Shown: positions 1 through 7,300, numbered from the stretch's first letter. The stretch: DNA of 11,093 nucleotides from an uncultured Pseudomonadaceae bacterium (GCA_947630465.1 CANRHT010000057.1:1-11093), one strand, 5' to 3'. Numbers and translations are program-made. Notes: generated by a model from the letters alone, not told the origin.

Positions 1-2
1 AC

Positions 3-578
3 TGCCAGCATTGGGTGTTTGATATGGATGGCACCCTAACCCTTGCTGTGCATGACTTCTTATATATTCGCCGCATGCTGGAGATCCCGACGCATGCGGA
101 TATTTTAGGTCATCTTGCTGCATTACCGGCTCAAGAAGCGCAGCAAAAACATCATTGGTTACTGGCGCACGAACGTGAGTTAGCACTCAACGCACAACCC
201 GCACCCGGCGCAATCGAATTGATACAGCATCTGCATGAGCATCAGCGCCATCTGGCTATTCTCACGCGCAACGCACAGGAACTCGCCTTAATCACCCTGC
301 ACGCTATTGGCCTTGCAGAATATTTTGCACCGCAATGGGTATTGGGACGCGAACAAGCCATCCCCAAACCTGATCCGGACGGATTATTCAGGATCGCCGC
401 AGACTGGCAAGTCCAGCCGCAGGATATGATTATGGTGGGTGATTTTCACATGGACTTAAAAACCGCACATGCGGCTGGCAGTTACGCGGTACAGGTCAAT
501 ACTCCAGAAAACCTCTGGCCAGAACTGACCCATTTCCATGCGGTTGACTGCCAACAGCTTTTAAGCGCAGTACGCTGA
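3..578 (+). CDS. HAD-superfamily hydrolase (phosphatase), 5' end outside window
   Basis: Partial gene whose start lies before the window. The frame is open from base 3 and reads CQHWVFDMDGTLT, so a GTG at 15 falls inside a conserved strand just before motif I and is not the real start. All four HAD motifs are visible, counted from the first residue in the window: DMDGT at 7-11 (nucleophile D7, acid/base D9), the motif II threonine in LTRN near 88, the motif III lysine in PKPDPDG near 122, and motif IV GDFHMD at 146-151. A helical stretch between motifs I and II is a subfamily IA-type cap. Such proteins remove phosphate from small metabolites; the substrate cannot be told from sequence. Only a few N-terminal residues appear to be missing. 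The gene converges on the helicase gene downstream, with a 72-bp gap. Confidence 0.9.
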   Translation, partial: CQHWVFDMDGTLTLAVHDFLYIRRMLEIPTHADILGHLAALPAQEAQQKHHWLLAHERELALNAQPAPGAIELIQHLHEHQRHLAILTRNAQELALITLHAIGLAEYFAPQWVLGREQAIPKPDPDGLFRIAADWQVQPQDMIMVGDFHMDLKTAHAAGSYAVQVNTPENLWPELTHFHAVDCQQLLSAVR

Positions 579-593
579 CTGCATCAGCGTGCC

Positions 594-621
594 AAAGGTG
601 CGCAGCACAGGGGCCACCTTT
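594..621. repeat. Inverted repeat between convergent genes
   Basis: AAAGGTG at 594-600 and CACCTTT at 615-621 are a perfect 7-bp inverted repeat with a 14-base loop, in the gap between the convergent HAD hydrolase and helicase genes. On the + strand it is followed by A residues and not T, and on the - strand there is no T-run after the stem, so it does not meet the usual intrinsic terminator pattern. It may still mark a transcript end; evidence is weak. Confidence 0.25.
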
Positions 622-650
622 AAAAAGAGCGGCCCATTTAAACTCATTGC

Positions 651-1994
651 TTAACGCGGTTTCGCATTACTCGGCTTGGGCTTGTGCCGACCTGGCACGG
701 CTAAACGCGGTACTTGTCGAATAGCGACCACTTGCGGCTTGCTATCAGCGTTAAAGGCATCACCTAAATGAATATTGCCTGCTGCGGCGGCTTTATTCTT
801 TTTGGGTTTTTTTGGCTTTTTGATACTGCCCACACCCAGCACCGTTTCCGGCAAGCGATGTTCCGCATAAAAATCGGGCTCATCGAAGCGCTGCAGATGA
901 ATCCCCATCAATTCTTCAATGGCAATCAACTCGTCCAATTCATCCGCACTGACCAGCGAGATCGCCTCGCCGGTTAAACCCGCGCGTCCGGTACGACCAA
1001 TGCGGTGCACATAATCTTGCGCAATGGTCGGCAAATCAAAGTTGACCACATGCGGCAGCTGTTCAATATCCAAACCGCGCGCCGCCACATCAGTTGCCAC
1101 CAACACCTGAATACGACCGGCTTTAAAGTCATGCAAAGCTCGCAAACGCGCCGGCTGGGTTTTATCACCGTGAATCGCATCACTGGAAACTTTCGCGGCT
1201 AGTAGTTTTTTTGATAACGACTCCGCACCTTTGCGCGTGCGCACAAATACCAATACCTGCCCCCACTGACGACTCGCGAGCAAATGCAGAAGTAAATCTG
1301 TCTTATCTTTTTTATCCACCACCAGCAGGTATTGCTTCACGGTTTCGGCAGCGGAATGCTTAGGCGTGACATCAACACGCACCGGATCATTGAGCAACTT
1401 GCCCGCCAAGGTGCGAATCGGCCCGGAAAACGTAGCCGAAAACAGCAAGGTTTGACGCTGACGCGGCATCAAGGAAAACAGGGCATTAAGCTCTTCCGCA
1501 AAACCTAAATCCAGCATGCGATCGGCTTCATCGAGCACTAAAATCTGCATCTGATTAAAGCGCACAGCATTTTGCTGATACAAATCCAACAAACGCCCCG
1601 GCGTCGCCACCAACACATCCACTCCGCGGCGTAAATTCATCATTTGCGGATTAATACTAACGCCACCGTAAGCAACAGCTGTGCGCAATGGCAACTCATG
1701 CAAATAGGTGCGGATCGATTCATGCACCTGCTCCGCTAACTCGCGGGTCGGCACTAACACCAAAGCGCGCACACAATTGGAGGTGACTTTTTCGCCTTGA
1801 GTGAGCAGCAACTGCAGGGTTGGCAACGTAAAGGCAGCTGTTTTACCAGTACCGGTTTGCGCAGCGGCCAAAATATCTTTACCGGCTAAAATCGGTGCAA
1901 TGGCTTGCTGCTGTACCGGCGTCGGCTGCTGATATTCTAAGTGTTTGAGATTAGCCAACAAGGCTGGCATTAATCCAAGTTTTGTAAATGACAT
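651..1994 (-). CDS. rhlE: DEAD-box ATP-dependent RNA helicase, RhlE type
   Basis: A 447-residue helicase with the complete DEAD-box motif set in order: Q motif around TPVQQQ (25-30), motif I AQTGTGKT (45-52), Ia PTRELAEQ (82-89), Ib TPGRLLDL (131-138), II DEAD (155-158), III SAT (186-188), IV near VLVFVRTRKG (247-256), V around ATDVAARGLDI (300-310) and VI HRIGRTGR (330-337). The two RecA-like lobes end near residue 370; the rest is a basic tail with a lysine/proline patch at 391-401. These enzymes use ATP to unwind short RNA duplexes and act in ribosome assembly and mRNA decay, often more in the cold. Motif spacing and the basic tail fit the RhlE group better than SrmB, DbpA or DeaD. The ATG at 1994 opens directly onto the conserved FxxLGL start; an AGGG about 11 bases upstream is a weak ribosome site. 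Confidence 0.92.
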   Translation of the reverse strand: MSFTKLGLMPALLANLKHLEYQQPTPVQQQAIAPILAGKDILAAAQTGTGKTAAFTLPTLQLLLTQGEKVTSNCVRALVLVPTRELAEQVHESIRTYLHELPLRTAVAYGGVSINPQMMNLRRGVDVLVATPGRLLDLYQQNAVRFNQMQILVLDEADRMLDLGFAEELNALFSLMPRQRQTLLFSATFSGPIRTLAGKLLNDPVRVDVTPKHSAAETVKQYLLVVDKKDKTDLLLHLLASRQWGQVLVFVRTRKGAESLSKKLLAAKVSSDAIHGDKTQPARLRALHDFKAGRIQVLVATDVAARGLDIEQLPHVVNFDLPTIAQDYVHRIGRTGRAGLTGEAISLVSADELDELIAIEELMGIHLQRFDEPDFYAEHRLPETVLGVGSIKKPKKPKKNKAAAAGNIHLGDAFNADSKPQVVAIRQVPRLAVPGRHKPKPSNAKPR

Positions 1995-2041
1995 GACGAT
2001 GTTTACCCTGACTGTTCAGCCCTCACAGGGCAATGGGCTGC

Positions 2042-2047
2042 ATTCTA
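2042..2047 (-). promoter_or_regulatory. Candidate -10 box for the helicase gene, with a short leader hairpin
   Basis: On the - strand the sequence TAGAAT matches five of six bases of a sigma-70 -10 box, about 50 bases before the helicase ATG. No convincing -35 box sits at 16-18 bases. Between this box and the ATG a perfect 5-bp hairpin (2019-2023 with 2027-2031, loop of 3) would lie in the leader RNA. The assignment rests on position and one box only. Confidence 0.3.
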
Positions 2048-2205
2048 CAGTGTTTACGCGCCCCTCTCTGCAATAAAGGCGCAAGCCCTTGTTTTAGCAA
2101 GTTCACAACAGCCTTTGTATATCAACATCTAAGGCAAATGCACTGGATCATCAGCGCGAACCCAGACCGAGACCCGTACCAGATGAGTTACCGGTCAATT
2201 TCACG

Positions 2206-2211
2206 TATAAT
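2206..2211 (+). promoter_or_regulatory. Candidate -10 box for the kdsD-lpt operon
   Basis: A perfect TATAAT lies 29 bases before the kdsD ATG and is followed at once by a T-rich run (seven consecutive T at 2214-2220). The bases at -35 spacing (around 2182-2188) match TTGACA poorly, so an activator or strong reliance on the -10 box is possible. The expected start point falls in or beside the T-run, giving a leader of only about 20 bases. Confidence 0.45.
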
Positions 2212-2240
2212 TATTTTTTTATTTTAAAGAATGATGCGTT

Positions 2241-3215
2241 ATGACTTCAGCACACAGCCTTATTGATTCCGCCAAGCGCACCATTGGCCTTGAGCAAGAC
2301 GCTATCAGCAGTTTACTGGCGCGCATTGACCACACATTCGTCAAAGCCTGCGAGTTGATTTTAGCCTGCAAAGGCCGCGTGGTTGTGGTGGGCATGGGCA
2401 AGTCTGGGCATATCGGTCATAAGATTGCGGCAACGCTCGCCAGCACTGGCACACCGGCATTTTTTGTACACCCCGCCGAAGCCAGTCATGGCGATATGGG
2501 CATGATCACCCCAGATGACGTGGTGCTCGCTTTATCCAATTCAGGTACCACCAATGAAATCGTGACATTACTGCCGTTGATTAAGCGCATGGGTTTGACC
2601 TTAATCAGCATGACCGGCAACCCCGATTCAACGCTCGCTAGCGCCGCTGAAGTCAATCTAGACACTCAAGTTGCACAAGAAGCCTGCCCATTAAATTTAG
2701 CGCCCACTTCTTCAACGACCGTCACTTTGGTGCTCGGCGATGCACTGGCGATTGCCTTACTTGAAGCGCGCGGCTTTACCCCAGAAGATTTTGCCTTCTC
2801 ACACCCAGGTGGCGCACTCGGCCGTCGTTTACTGCTTAAAGTTGAACATGTGATGCACAGCGGTGACGAGCTCCCAGCGGTGAACAATGATGCTTCGCTG
2901 CGTACAGCTTTATTAGAAATGACGCAAAAGGGGCTGGGTATGACATTGATTTTAGCGCCTGATCAAACCCTCGCTGGTATTTTTACCGACGGTGATTTGC
3001 GTCGTGCGCTGGATAAAGGTATTGATGTCCGTGACGCCAGTATTAACGAGCTCATGACCCACGGCGGCAAAACTGCCCGTCCAGAGATGCTGGCTGCTGA
3101 AGCGTTAAAAATTATGGAAGACCATAAGATCAGCTCGCTGCCGGTGGTCAACGAACACAATCAAGCGATTGGCGCATTAAATATGCATGATTTATTACGC
3201 GCAGGAGTGATGTAA
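2241..3215 (+). CDS. kdsD: D-arabinose 5-phosphate isomerase
   Basis: A 324-residue cytoplasmic enzyme that interconverts D-ribulose 5-phosphate and D-arabinose 5-phosphate, the first committed step to KDO. An N-terminal SIS sugar-isomerase domain (about 35-195) carries the GMGKSGHIG loop at 51-59 and the SNSGTTNE phosphate-binding loop at 99-106. Counting against E. coli KdsD, the four residues implicated in catalysis (K59, E111, E152, H193 there) all appear with a constant offset of five as K54, E106, E147 and H188. Two CBS domains follow (about 205-262 and 273-324). Length and architecture match KdsD and not the shorter single-domain isomerases such as GmhA. The ATG at 2241 has only a weak AAAGA upstream. 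It is the first gene of the KDO/Lpt cluster and its stop overlaps the kdsC start by one base (TAATG). Confidence 0.96.
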   Translation: MTSAHSLIDSAKRTIGLEQDAISSLLARIDHTFVKACELILACKGRVVVVGMGKSGHIGHKIAATLASTGTPAFFVHPAEASHGDMGMITPDDVVLALSNSGTTNEIVTLLPLIKRMGLTLISMTGNPDSTLASAAEVNLDTQVAQEACPLNLAPTSSTTVTLVLGDALAIALLEARGFTPEDFAFSHPGGALGRRLLLKVEHVMHSGDELPAVNNDASLRTALLEMTQKGLGMTLILAPDQTLAGIFTDGDLRRALDKGIDVRDASINELMTHGGKTARPEMLAAEALKIMEDHKISSLPVVNEHNQAIGALNMHDLLRAGVM

Positions 3216-3751
3216 TGCTGCACTTAACCGATAGTCATCTTGTCCAACGTGCTCGCGCGGTAAAACTTTTAGTATTGGACGTGGATGGCGTGCTTACCGA
3301 CGGCAAGCTCTATTTTCTTGCGGATGGTAGCGAGGCCAAAGCCTTTAGCACACTCGATGGCCAAGGCATTAAAATGCTGAAAAACTCCGGTGTTAACATC
3401 GCGATTATTACTGGGCGCACTTCCACTATTGTCGAGCGCCGCGCAGCTAATTTAGGCATTGAACACTTAATTCAAGGCCGTGAAGATAAGCGCGTTGCGC
3501 TTGATGAACTGCTCGCTACTTTGCAGTTGCCTTATGAGCAGGTGGCCTACTTGGGAGATGACTTGCCTGATCTCGCACCGATCCGCTGTGTGGCATTGGG
3601 CGTGGCAGTCGCTAACGCCAATACCTTTGTGCGCCAGCATGCACAAGCCGTCACGTCTCTGCGTGGTGGCGAAGGTGCTGCGCGCGAGCTGTGTGAGTTT
3701 ATTATGGCCGCCCAAGGTACGCTCGCAGCGGCACAAAACGCTTACCTATAA
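3215..3751 (+). CDS. kdsC: 3-deoxy-D-manno-octulosonate 8-phosphate phosphatase
   Basis: A 178-residue HAD phosphatase without a cap domain that hydrolyses KDO 8-phosphate to KDO and phosphate; KdsC enzymes form tetramers in the cytoplasm. Visible motifs are DVDGVLTDG at 22-30 (nucleophile D22, acid/base D24), ITGRTS at 65-70, the lysine of REDKR near 92, and motif IV GDDLPD at 114-119. The C-terminal RGGEGAARELCEFI segment (150-163) is the tail that reaches a neighbouring subunit's active site in this family. The start is well set: AGGAG at 3203-3207 lies seven bases before the ATG, and the kdsD stop overlaps it, so the two are probably translationally coupled. lptC follows after a 15-bp gap. 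Confidence 0.96.
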   Translation: MLHLTDSHLVQRARAVKLLVLDVDGVLTDGKLYFLADGSEAKAFSTLDGQGIKMLKNSGVNIAIITGRTSTIVERRAANLGIEHLIQGREDKRVALDELLATLQLPYEQVAYLGDDLPDLAPIRCVALGVAVANANTFVRQHAQAVTSLRGGEGAARELCEFIMAAQGTLAAAQNAYL

Positions 3752-3766
3752 TTTTGAGTGGCCCTT

Positions 3767-4336
3767 ATGCCTGCAAATGTACGTTTGGCTTTATTTTTCC
3801 TCCCCATTGCTGTGCTGGTTGCAGCGCTGGGTTATTGGAATATCAACAGCCCCACTGATAATGCTTCATCAGCCAGTCTGATTGATGACAACAGTATTGA
3901 TTTCTTTGCCCAAAACACCCACACCTTGCAGTTTACCGACGAAGGCAGCCTGCAGTATGAGCTTAACAGCCCGCGTATTGAGCATACTCAGCACGATGAT
4001 ATTACGCTATTATTGCAGCCCGACTTATTACTGTTTCGCGGCACAGAATTGCCATGGCACATCAGCAGCGCGCGCAGTGAAGTCAGCCCTGAAGGCAAAG
4101 AAGTTGAATTGATCGATAACGTTCGTATTGAGCGCACTGATGAAAAAGGACGCCCAACCATACTGACGACACAACGCCTGACCTATGTGCCTGAGACTGA
4201 ATTTGCACACACTAAGCTGGCGGTAAAAATTGAAGCAGCCAACGGTATAACCACCGGCGTTGGCATGCATACCTATTTAAATGAAAGTAAAATGCATTTA
4301 CTTTCAAATGTGAGAGGCAAACATGACGTTCGCTAA
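3767..4336 (+). CDS. lptC: LPS export protein LptC, inner-membrane anchored
   Basis: A 189-residue bitopic protein that joins the LptB2FG transporter to the periplasmic LptA bridge and passes LPS along it. One N-terminal membrane segment (about residues 6-25, hydrophobic LALFFLPIAVLVAALGYW) is followed by a periplasmic beta-rich domain with the family's early DFFAQN...TDEGSLQYEL region and a late NVRGKH near the end. I chose the ATG at 3767; an in-frame GTG at 3758 would add three residues but has no ribosome site, whereas GAGTG at 3756-3760 sits about six bases before the ATG. E. coli LptC has a similar length (191). Its last 14 bases overlap the start of lptA, and a perfect hairpin lies in its 3' coding end. 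Confidence 0.9.
   Translation: MPANVRLALFFLPIAVLVAALGYWNINSPTDNASSASLIDDNSIDFFAQNTHTLQFTDEGSLQYELNSPRIEHTQHDDITLLLQPDLLLFRGTELPWHISSARSEVSPEGKEVELIDNVRIERTDEKGRPTILTTQRLTYVPETEFAHTKLAVKIEAANGITTGVGMHTYLNESKMHLLSNVRGKHDVR
4282..4306 (+). repeat. Perfect 10-bp hairpin at the lptC/lptA border
   Basis: TGAAAGTAAA (4282-4291) and TTTACTTTCA (4297-4306) are perfect inverted arms around a five-base loop. The structure lies inside the end of lptC, ends 16 bases before the lptA ATG, and abuts the lptA ribosome site GAGAGG (4312-4317). It is A/T-rich and has no T-run after it, so it is unlikely to be a terminator; it could affect ribosome access or mRNA processing. Confidence 0.5.
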
Positions 4337-4874
4337 AAGCACCCTTGCAGTAATTTTTGCCACCAGTGTTGGCCTATTGAGCACACTGGCACATGCTCTG
4401 CCCTCCGACAGTGAGCAGCCGATTAATATCCAAGCTGATAGCGCTGAAATGGATGACAAGCGCGGCGTGGCTATTTACCGTGGCGGCGTAATTATCACGC
4501 AGGGTACGCTAAAAATCACCGGTGATACTGTCACTATCACCCTCGATAGTGCAGGTGATATTGATGTATTCACCTCAGTTGGCAAACCCGCTTACTACGA
4601 GCAACTACCGGCCACTGACAAAGAGCTGGTGCAAGCCTACGGCCTAACCATTCAGTACTTTGCTGGGACGGATAAAATTGTGATTACCGACCAAGCGAAA
4701 GTGATTCAGCAAGGCAACACCTTCCGCGGTGAGAAAATTATTTACGACACCAAGAAAGAAATTGTCACTGCAGGCCGTGGTAAGCAAGGTACTATTACGC
4801 AGCCATCACCGCGCATCAATATGGTGATCCAGCCGAAAAACAAAGACAGCAAAACAGAGCAAGCCGCACCATGA
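4323..4874 (+). CDS. lptA: Periplasmic LPS-binding bridge protein LptA
   Basis: A 183-residue periplasmic protein whose beta-jellyroll units stack end to end to carry LPS across the periplasm from LptC to LptD. A signal peptide is clear: Lys5, a hydrophobic core over about residues 7-22, and an AHA motif at 23-25, so cleavage is likely after 25. The mature part starts with PINIQAD (33-39) and has the repeated Y-x-G-x-V-x-x-x-QG strand pattern (around 52-62), then [10 protein letters not shown] and a polar lysine-rich tail. The ATG at 4323 has GAGAGG five bases upstream and lies inside the last codons of lptC; the stop overlaps lptB as ATGA. E. coli LptA is about the same length (185). The overlaps on both sides point to a single transcript. 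Confidence 0.94.
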   Translation: MTFAKSTLAVIFATSVGLLSTLAHALPSDSEQPINIQADSAEMDDKRGVAIYRGGVIITQGTLKITGDTVTITLDSAGDIDVFTSVGKPAYYEQLPATDKELVQAYGLTIQYFAGTDKIVITDQAKVIQQGNTFRGEKIIYDTKKEIVTAGRGKQGTITQPSPRINMVIQPKNKDSKTEQAAP

Positions 4875-5599
4875 GCAGCACCTTAAGCGCAAAGAATCTA
4901 GCCAAGTCCTACAAGGGTCGCGCGGTCGTACATGATGTCAGTGTTTCGATCAACAGCGGTCAAGTTGTCGGATTACTTGGGCCTAACGGCGCTGGTAAAA
5001 CCACCTGTTTCTATATGATCGTTGGCCTAGTGAAAGCGGATAAAGGCACAGTATTTATTGACGACACTGACGTCAGCTTTCAGCCCATGCACGGCCGTGC
5101 GCGCGCGGGTATTGGCTATTTACCGCAAGAAGCGTCTATTTTTCGCAAACTCAGCGTCGCTGATAATATTTTAGCTATTTTAGAACTGCGAAAAGATCTG
5201 GATCGTGCTGGACGCTTACAGGTGCTCGATGAACTGCTACAAGAATTCAACATCACCCACCTGCGCAACAACCTCGGCATGAGCTTGTCGGGTGGTGAAC
5301 GCCGCCGCGTGGAAATCGCCCGCGCCTTAGCCACCGACCCGAAATTTATTTTACTCGATGAACCTTTTGCCGGTGTTGACCCCATCTCAGTCGGTGATAT
5401 CAAGCAGATCATTCATCACTTAAAAGACAAAGGCATCGGTGTACTCATCACCGACCACAACGTGCGTGAAACCTTAGATATCTGCGAAACCGCTTATATT
5501 GTCAGCGAAGGCAAAATCATTGCCACCGGTTCACCCAGCAGTATTCTTGAAAACCAGTTGGTTAAAGACGTGTACTTGGGTCAAGAATTTCATTTATAA
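4871..5599 (+). CDS. lptB: LPS export ABC transporter ATP-binding protein LptB
   Basis: A 242-residue cytoplasmic ATPase that powers extraction of LPS from the inner membrane as the LptB2FG dimer. Motifs in order: Walker A GPNGAGKT (37-44), Q-loop Q86 in YLPQEAS, signature LSGGE (139-143), Walker B ILLDEP (160-165, catalytic E164) and H-loop H196 in TDHNVRE. The [14 protein letters not shown] stretch after the Q-loop and the VYLGQEF end are typical of LptB and separate it from the related branched-chain amino acid ATPases. Start and lptA stop share ATGA, so the genes are translationally coupled. lptF and lptG, the membrane partners, are not in this window, which is usual since they lie elsewhere. 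It is the last gene of the LPS block; a 173-bp spacer separates it from rpoN. Confidence 0.96.
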   Translation: MSSTLSAKNLAKSYKGRAVVHDVSVSINSGQVVGLLGPNGAGKTTCFYMIVGLVKADKGTVFIDDTDVSFQPMHGRARAGIGYLPQEASIFRKLSVADNILAILELRKDLDRAGRLQVLDELLQEFNITHLRNNLGMSLSGGERRRVEIARALATDPKFILLDEPFAGVDPISVGDIKQIIHHLKDKGIGVLITDHNVRETLDICETAYIVSEGKIIATGSPSSILENQLVKDVYLGQEFHL

Positions 5600-5609
5600 A
5601 CCCATCTTA

Positions 5610-5641
5610 GGGGCAGTTCATCGTTCATATTGACCTGCCCC
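5610..5641 (+). terminator. Strong stem-loop after lptB, possible operon 3' end
   Basis: GGGGCAG (5610-5616) pairs perfectly with CTGCCCC (5635-5641); after one mismatch a further three pairs (TCA/TGA) close a loop of ten bases. It begins 11 bases after the lptB stop, a normal place for a transcript end, but no T-run follows, so it is not a classic intrinsic terminator. It may stabilise the lpt mRNA 3' end or reduce read-through into rpoN. Confidence 0.4.
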
Positions 5642-5707
5642 ACATCAAGACAGCCAAAGTTTCTTGCCATCTACCACTTGTCAAGTCTATGCAAACGTGA
5701 AAAATTC

Positions 5708-5723
5708 AGGCATATATCTTGCT
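5708..5723 (+). promoter_or_regulatory. Candidate sigma-54 (-24/-12) promoter upstream of rpoN
   Basis: AGGCATATATCTTGCT contains GG at 5709-5710 and GC at 5721-5722 separated by exactly ten bases, the invariant spacing of sigma-54 promoters. It matches the consensus TGGCACG-N4-TTGCW at GGCA and TTGCT, missing the first T and the CG. The start point would be near 5733, giving a leader of about 40 bases to rpoN. No good sigma-70 pair was found nearer to the gene. If real, sigma-54 would bind in front of its own gene, as activator-dependent promoter or as a self-repression site. Confidence 0.45.
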
Positions 5724-5746
5724 ATGAGTTTCCTTTGGCCGCACTG

Positions 5747-5769
5747 ATGACTAGGAGTCATGCTTTTTT
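5747..5769 (+). promoter_or_regulatory. rpoN leader hairpin with T-run, holding the only ribosome-site-like sequence
   Basis: ATGACT (5747-5752) and AGTCAT (5756-5761) form a perfect 6-bp stem with the three-base loop AGG, followed after GC by six T residues (5764-5769) that end three bases before the rpoN ATG. The only purine-rich ribosome-site candidate, AGGAG at 5753-5757, lies in the loop and the 3' arm and is 15 bases from the ATG, further than usual. The layout resembles a small terminator or a translation switch; the stem is short, so confidence is low. Confidence 0.3.
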
Positions 5770-5772
5770 ATT

Positions 5773-7260
5773 ATGAAAGCCTCACTCGTTTTAAAAATGG
5801 GTCAAAACCTGACCATGACCCCGCAATTGCAACAGGCCATTCGCTTGTTACAAATGTCGACCCTGGATCTGCAAGCTGAAATCCAAGAAGCCTTGGACAG
5901 CAATCCAATGCTAGAAGTCGAGGACGACAACAACAGTCCCGCAAGCCAAGCAGAGCGCGCGACAGAGCAGCAGATCAATGCAACACAATCAAACTCTGGC
6001 GAGACGCAGCCCGACACGCAAGAGCAACAGGTGGACAGTACCGACTGGACTGAACAAATTCCCAGCGAGCTTGAGATTGATACCTCATGGGACGATGTGT
6101 ACCAGTCCAGCGCCAGCAATATTCCCAGCTCCAACAGCGAAGACTGGGATTTTACTAGTACCACTTCTGTAGGTGTAGACCTGCAAAGCCATCTGCTTTG
6201 GCAGCTCAACTTAGCCAAGATGACCGACAGCGATCGCATGATTGCTACGGTAATTATCGACAGCATTGGTGCTGATGGTTATTTACAAGAAAGCCTTGAG
6301 GAGATGCAGGACTCATTCGATCCGATGCAACACATCGAAATGGATGAAATTGAAATGGTCCTCAAGCGCGTACAGCAGTTTGAGCCCACCGGTATTGCTG
6401 CACGCAACCTCAGCGAATGTTTGCTGCTGCAACTCAATAGTTTACCCAGCAGCACCCCTTGGTTGACGCAGGCTAAAACACTCTGCACTGAGTATTTAGA
6501 GCTGCTGGGCGCGCGTGATTACAATCAACTGATGCGCCGCATGCGTATTAAAGAAGAAGCCCTTAAAGACATTGTGCAGCTGATTCAAACCCTTGACCCG
6601 CGTCCCGGCTCAGCCATTGAAAGCCAAGAAGCAGCCTATATTGTGCCCGATGTGATTGTGCGCAAAGCCAACAACCGCTGGATTGTCGAGCTCAACCCAG
6701 ACATCGCACCACGTCTGGCCGTCAATGCCCAATATGCCGATTTTGTGCAGCGTGCGGACAACAGCGCCGACAACACTTTTATGCGCACCCAACTGCAAGA
6801 GGCGCGCTGGTTTATTAAAAGCTTACAAAGCCGTAATGAAACCTTACTCAAAGTAGCCACGCAGATTTTAGATTACCAGCGCGGCTTTTTTGACTACGGC
6901 CCTGAAGCGATGAAACCTTTAATTCTCGCGGAAATTGCTGAAGCCGTCGGCATGCACGAGTCAACTATTTCACGTGTCACAACGCAAAAATATATGCACA
7001 CGCCACGTGGTATTTTTGAGTTAAAATATTTCTTTTCCAGCCATGTCAGTACCGCACAAGGTGGTGAATGCTCATCTACAGCGATTCGAGCGATTATTGC
7101 TAAGTTCGTAGCAGCAGAAAATCCAAAAAAACCATTGAGTGATAGCAAGATCGCTGGTTTACTGGAGGAACAAGGTATTCAAGTGGCACGACGCACCATT
7201 GCTAAGTATCGAGAATCATTGGGAATTCCCTCTTCTACCGATCGAAAGCAGCTACTATAG
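5773..7260 (+). CDS. rpoN: RNA polymerase sigma-54 factor RpoN
   Basis: A 495-residue alternative sigma factor that directs RNA polymerase to -24/-12 promoters and needs AAA+ activators; it controls nitrogen use, motility and other functions in pseudomonads. Region I (about 1-50) is the glutamine/leucine-rich activator-contact domain beginning [11 protein letters not shown]. Region II (about 51-130) is acidic and rich in Q, S, N and D, and is poorly conserved. Region III contains the core-binding part (about 135-350), a helix-turn-helix near 385-403 ([19 protein letters not shown]) and the RpoN box [10 protein letters not shown] at 472-481, which recognises the -24 element; the usual box has V where this one has I, a mild change. 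The start is fixed by the conserved [11 protein letters not shown]. Length fits Pseudomonas RpoN. Translation start signals upstream are unusual (see leader hairpin). Confidence 0.97.
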   Translation: MKASLVLKMGQNLTMTPQLQQAIRLLQMSTLDLQAEIQEALDSNPMLEVEDDNNSPASQAERATEQQINATQSNSGETQPDTQEQQVDSTDWTEQIPSELEIDTSWDDVYQSSASNIPSSNSEDWDFTSTTSVGVDLQSHLLWQLNLAKMTDSDRMIATVIIDSIGADGYLQESLEEMQDSFDPMQHIEMDEIEMVLKRVQQFEPTGIAARNLSECLLLQLNSLPSSTPWLTQAKTLCTEYLELLGARDYNQLMRRMRIKEEALKDIVQLIQTLDPRPGSAIESQEAAYIVPDVIVRKANNRWIVELNPDIAPRLAVNAQYADFVQRADNSADNTFMRTQLQEARWFIKSLQSRNETLLKVATQILDYQRGFFDYGPEAMKPLILAEIAEAVGMHESTISRVTTQKYMHTPRGIFELKYFFSSHVSTAQGGECSSTAIRAIIAKFVAAENPKKPLSDSKIAGLLEEQGIQVARRTIAKYRESLGIPSSTDRKQLL

Positions 7261-7270
7261 ACGTTGGTCA

Positions 7271-7300
7271 TTAACACTTAATTTACGCAGGCGTTACAAT
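7271..7300 (+). promoter_or_regulatory. Candidate sigma-70 promoter for hpf, with palindrome around the -10 box
   Basis: TTAACA (7271-7276, five of six matches to -35) and TACAAT (7295-7300, five of six matches to -10) are separated by 18 bases, in the 82-bp gap between rpoN and hpf. The start would be near 7307, leaving a leader of about 36 bases. The inverted repeat GCAGG (7287-7291) / CCTGC (7301-7305) flanks the -10 box. This would let hpf-ptsN-rapZ-ptsO be expressed separately from rpoN. Confidence 0.5.

Noticed and set aside
3758..3766. GTG at 3758 as lptC start
   Set aside because: It has no ribosome site; the ATG nine bases later has GAGTG at suitable spacing and gives a normal short N terminus before the membrane segment.
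3480..3881. 133-residue + strand frame across the kdsC/lptC border
   Set aside because: It runs in another frame through conserved KdsC motif IV and the LptC membrane segment, and its translation looks like no known protein.
5760..5874. Out-of-frame small ORF starting at ATG 5760 over the rpoN start
   Set aside because: The GGAG is only two bases from this ATG, too close for initiation, and the peptide has no recognisable feature.
5802..6266. 154-residue antisense frame inside rpoN
   Set aside because: Serine/cysteine-rich shadow of rpoN codons with no recognisable domain or start signals.
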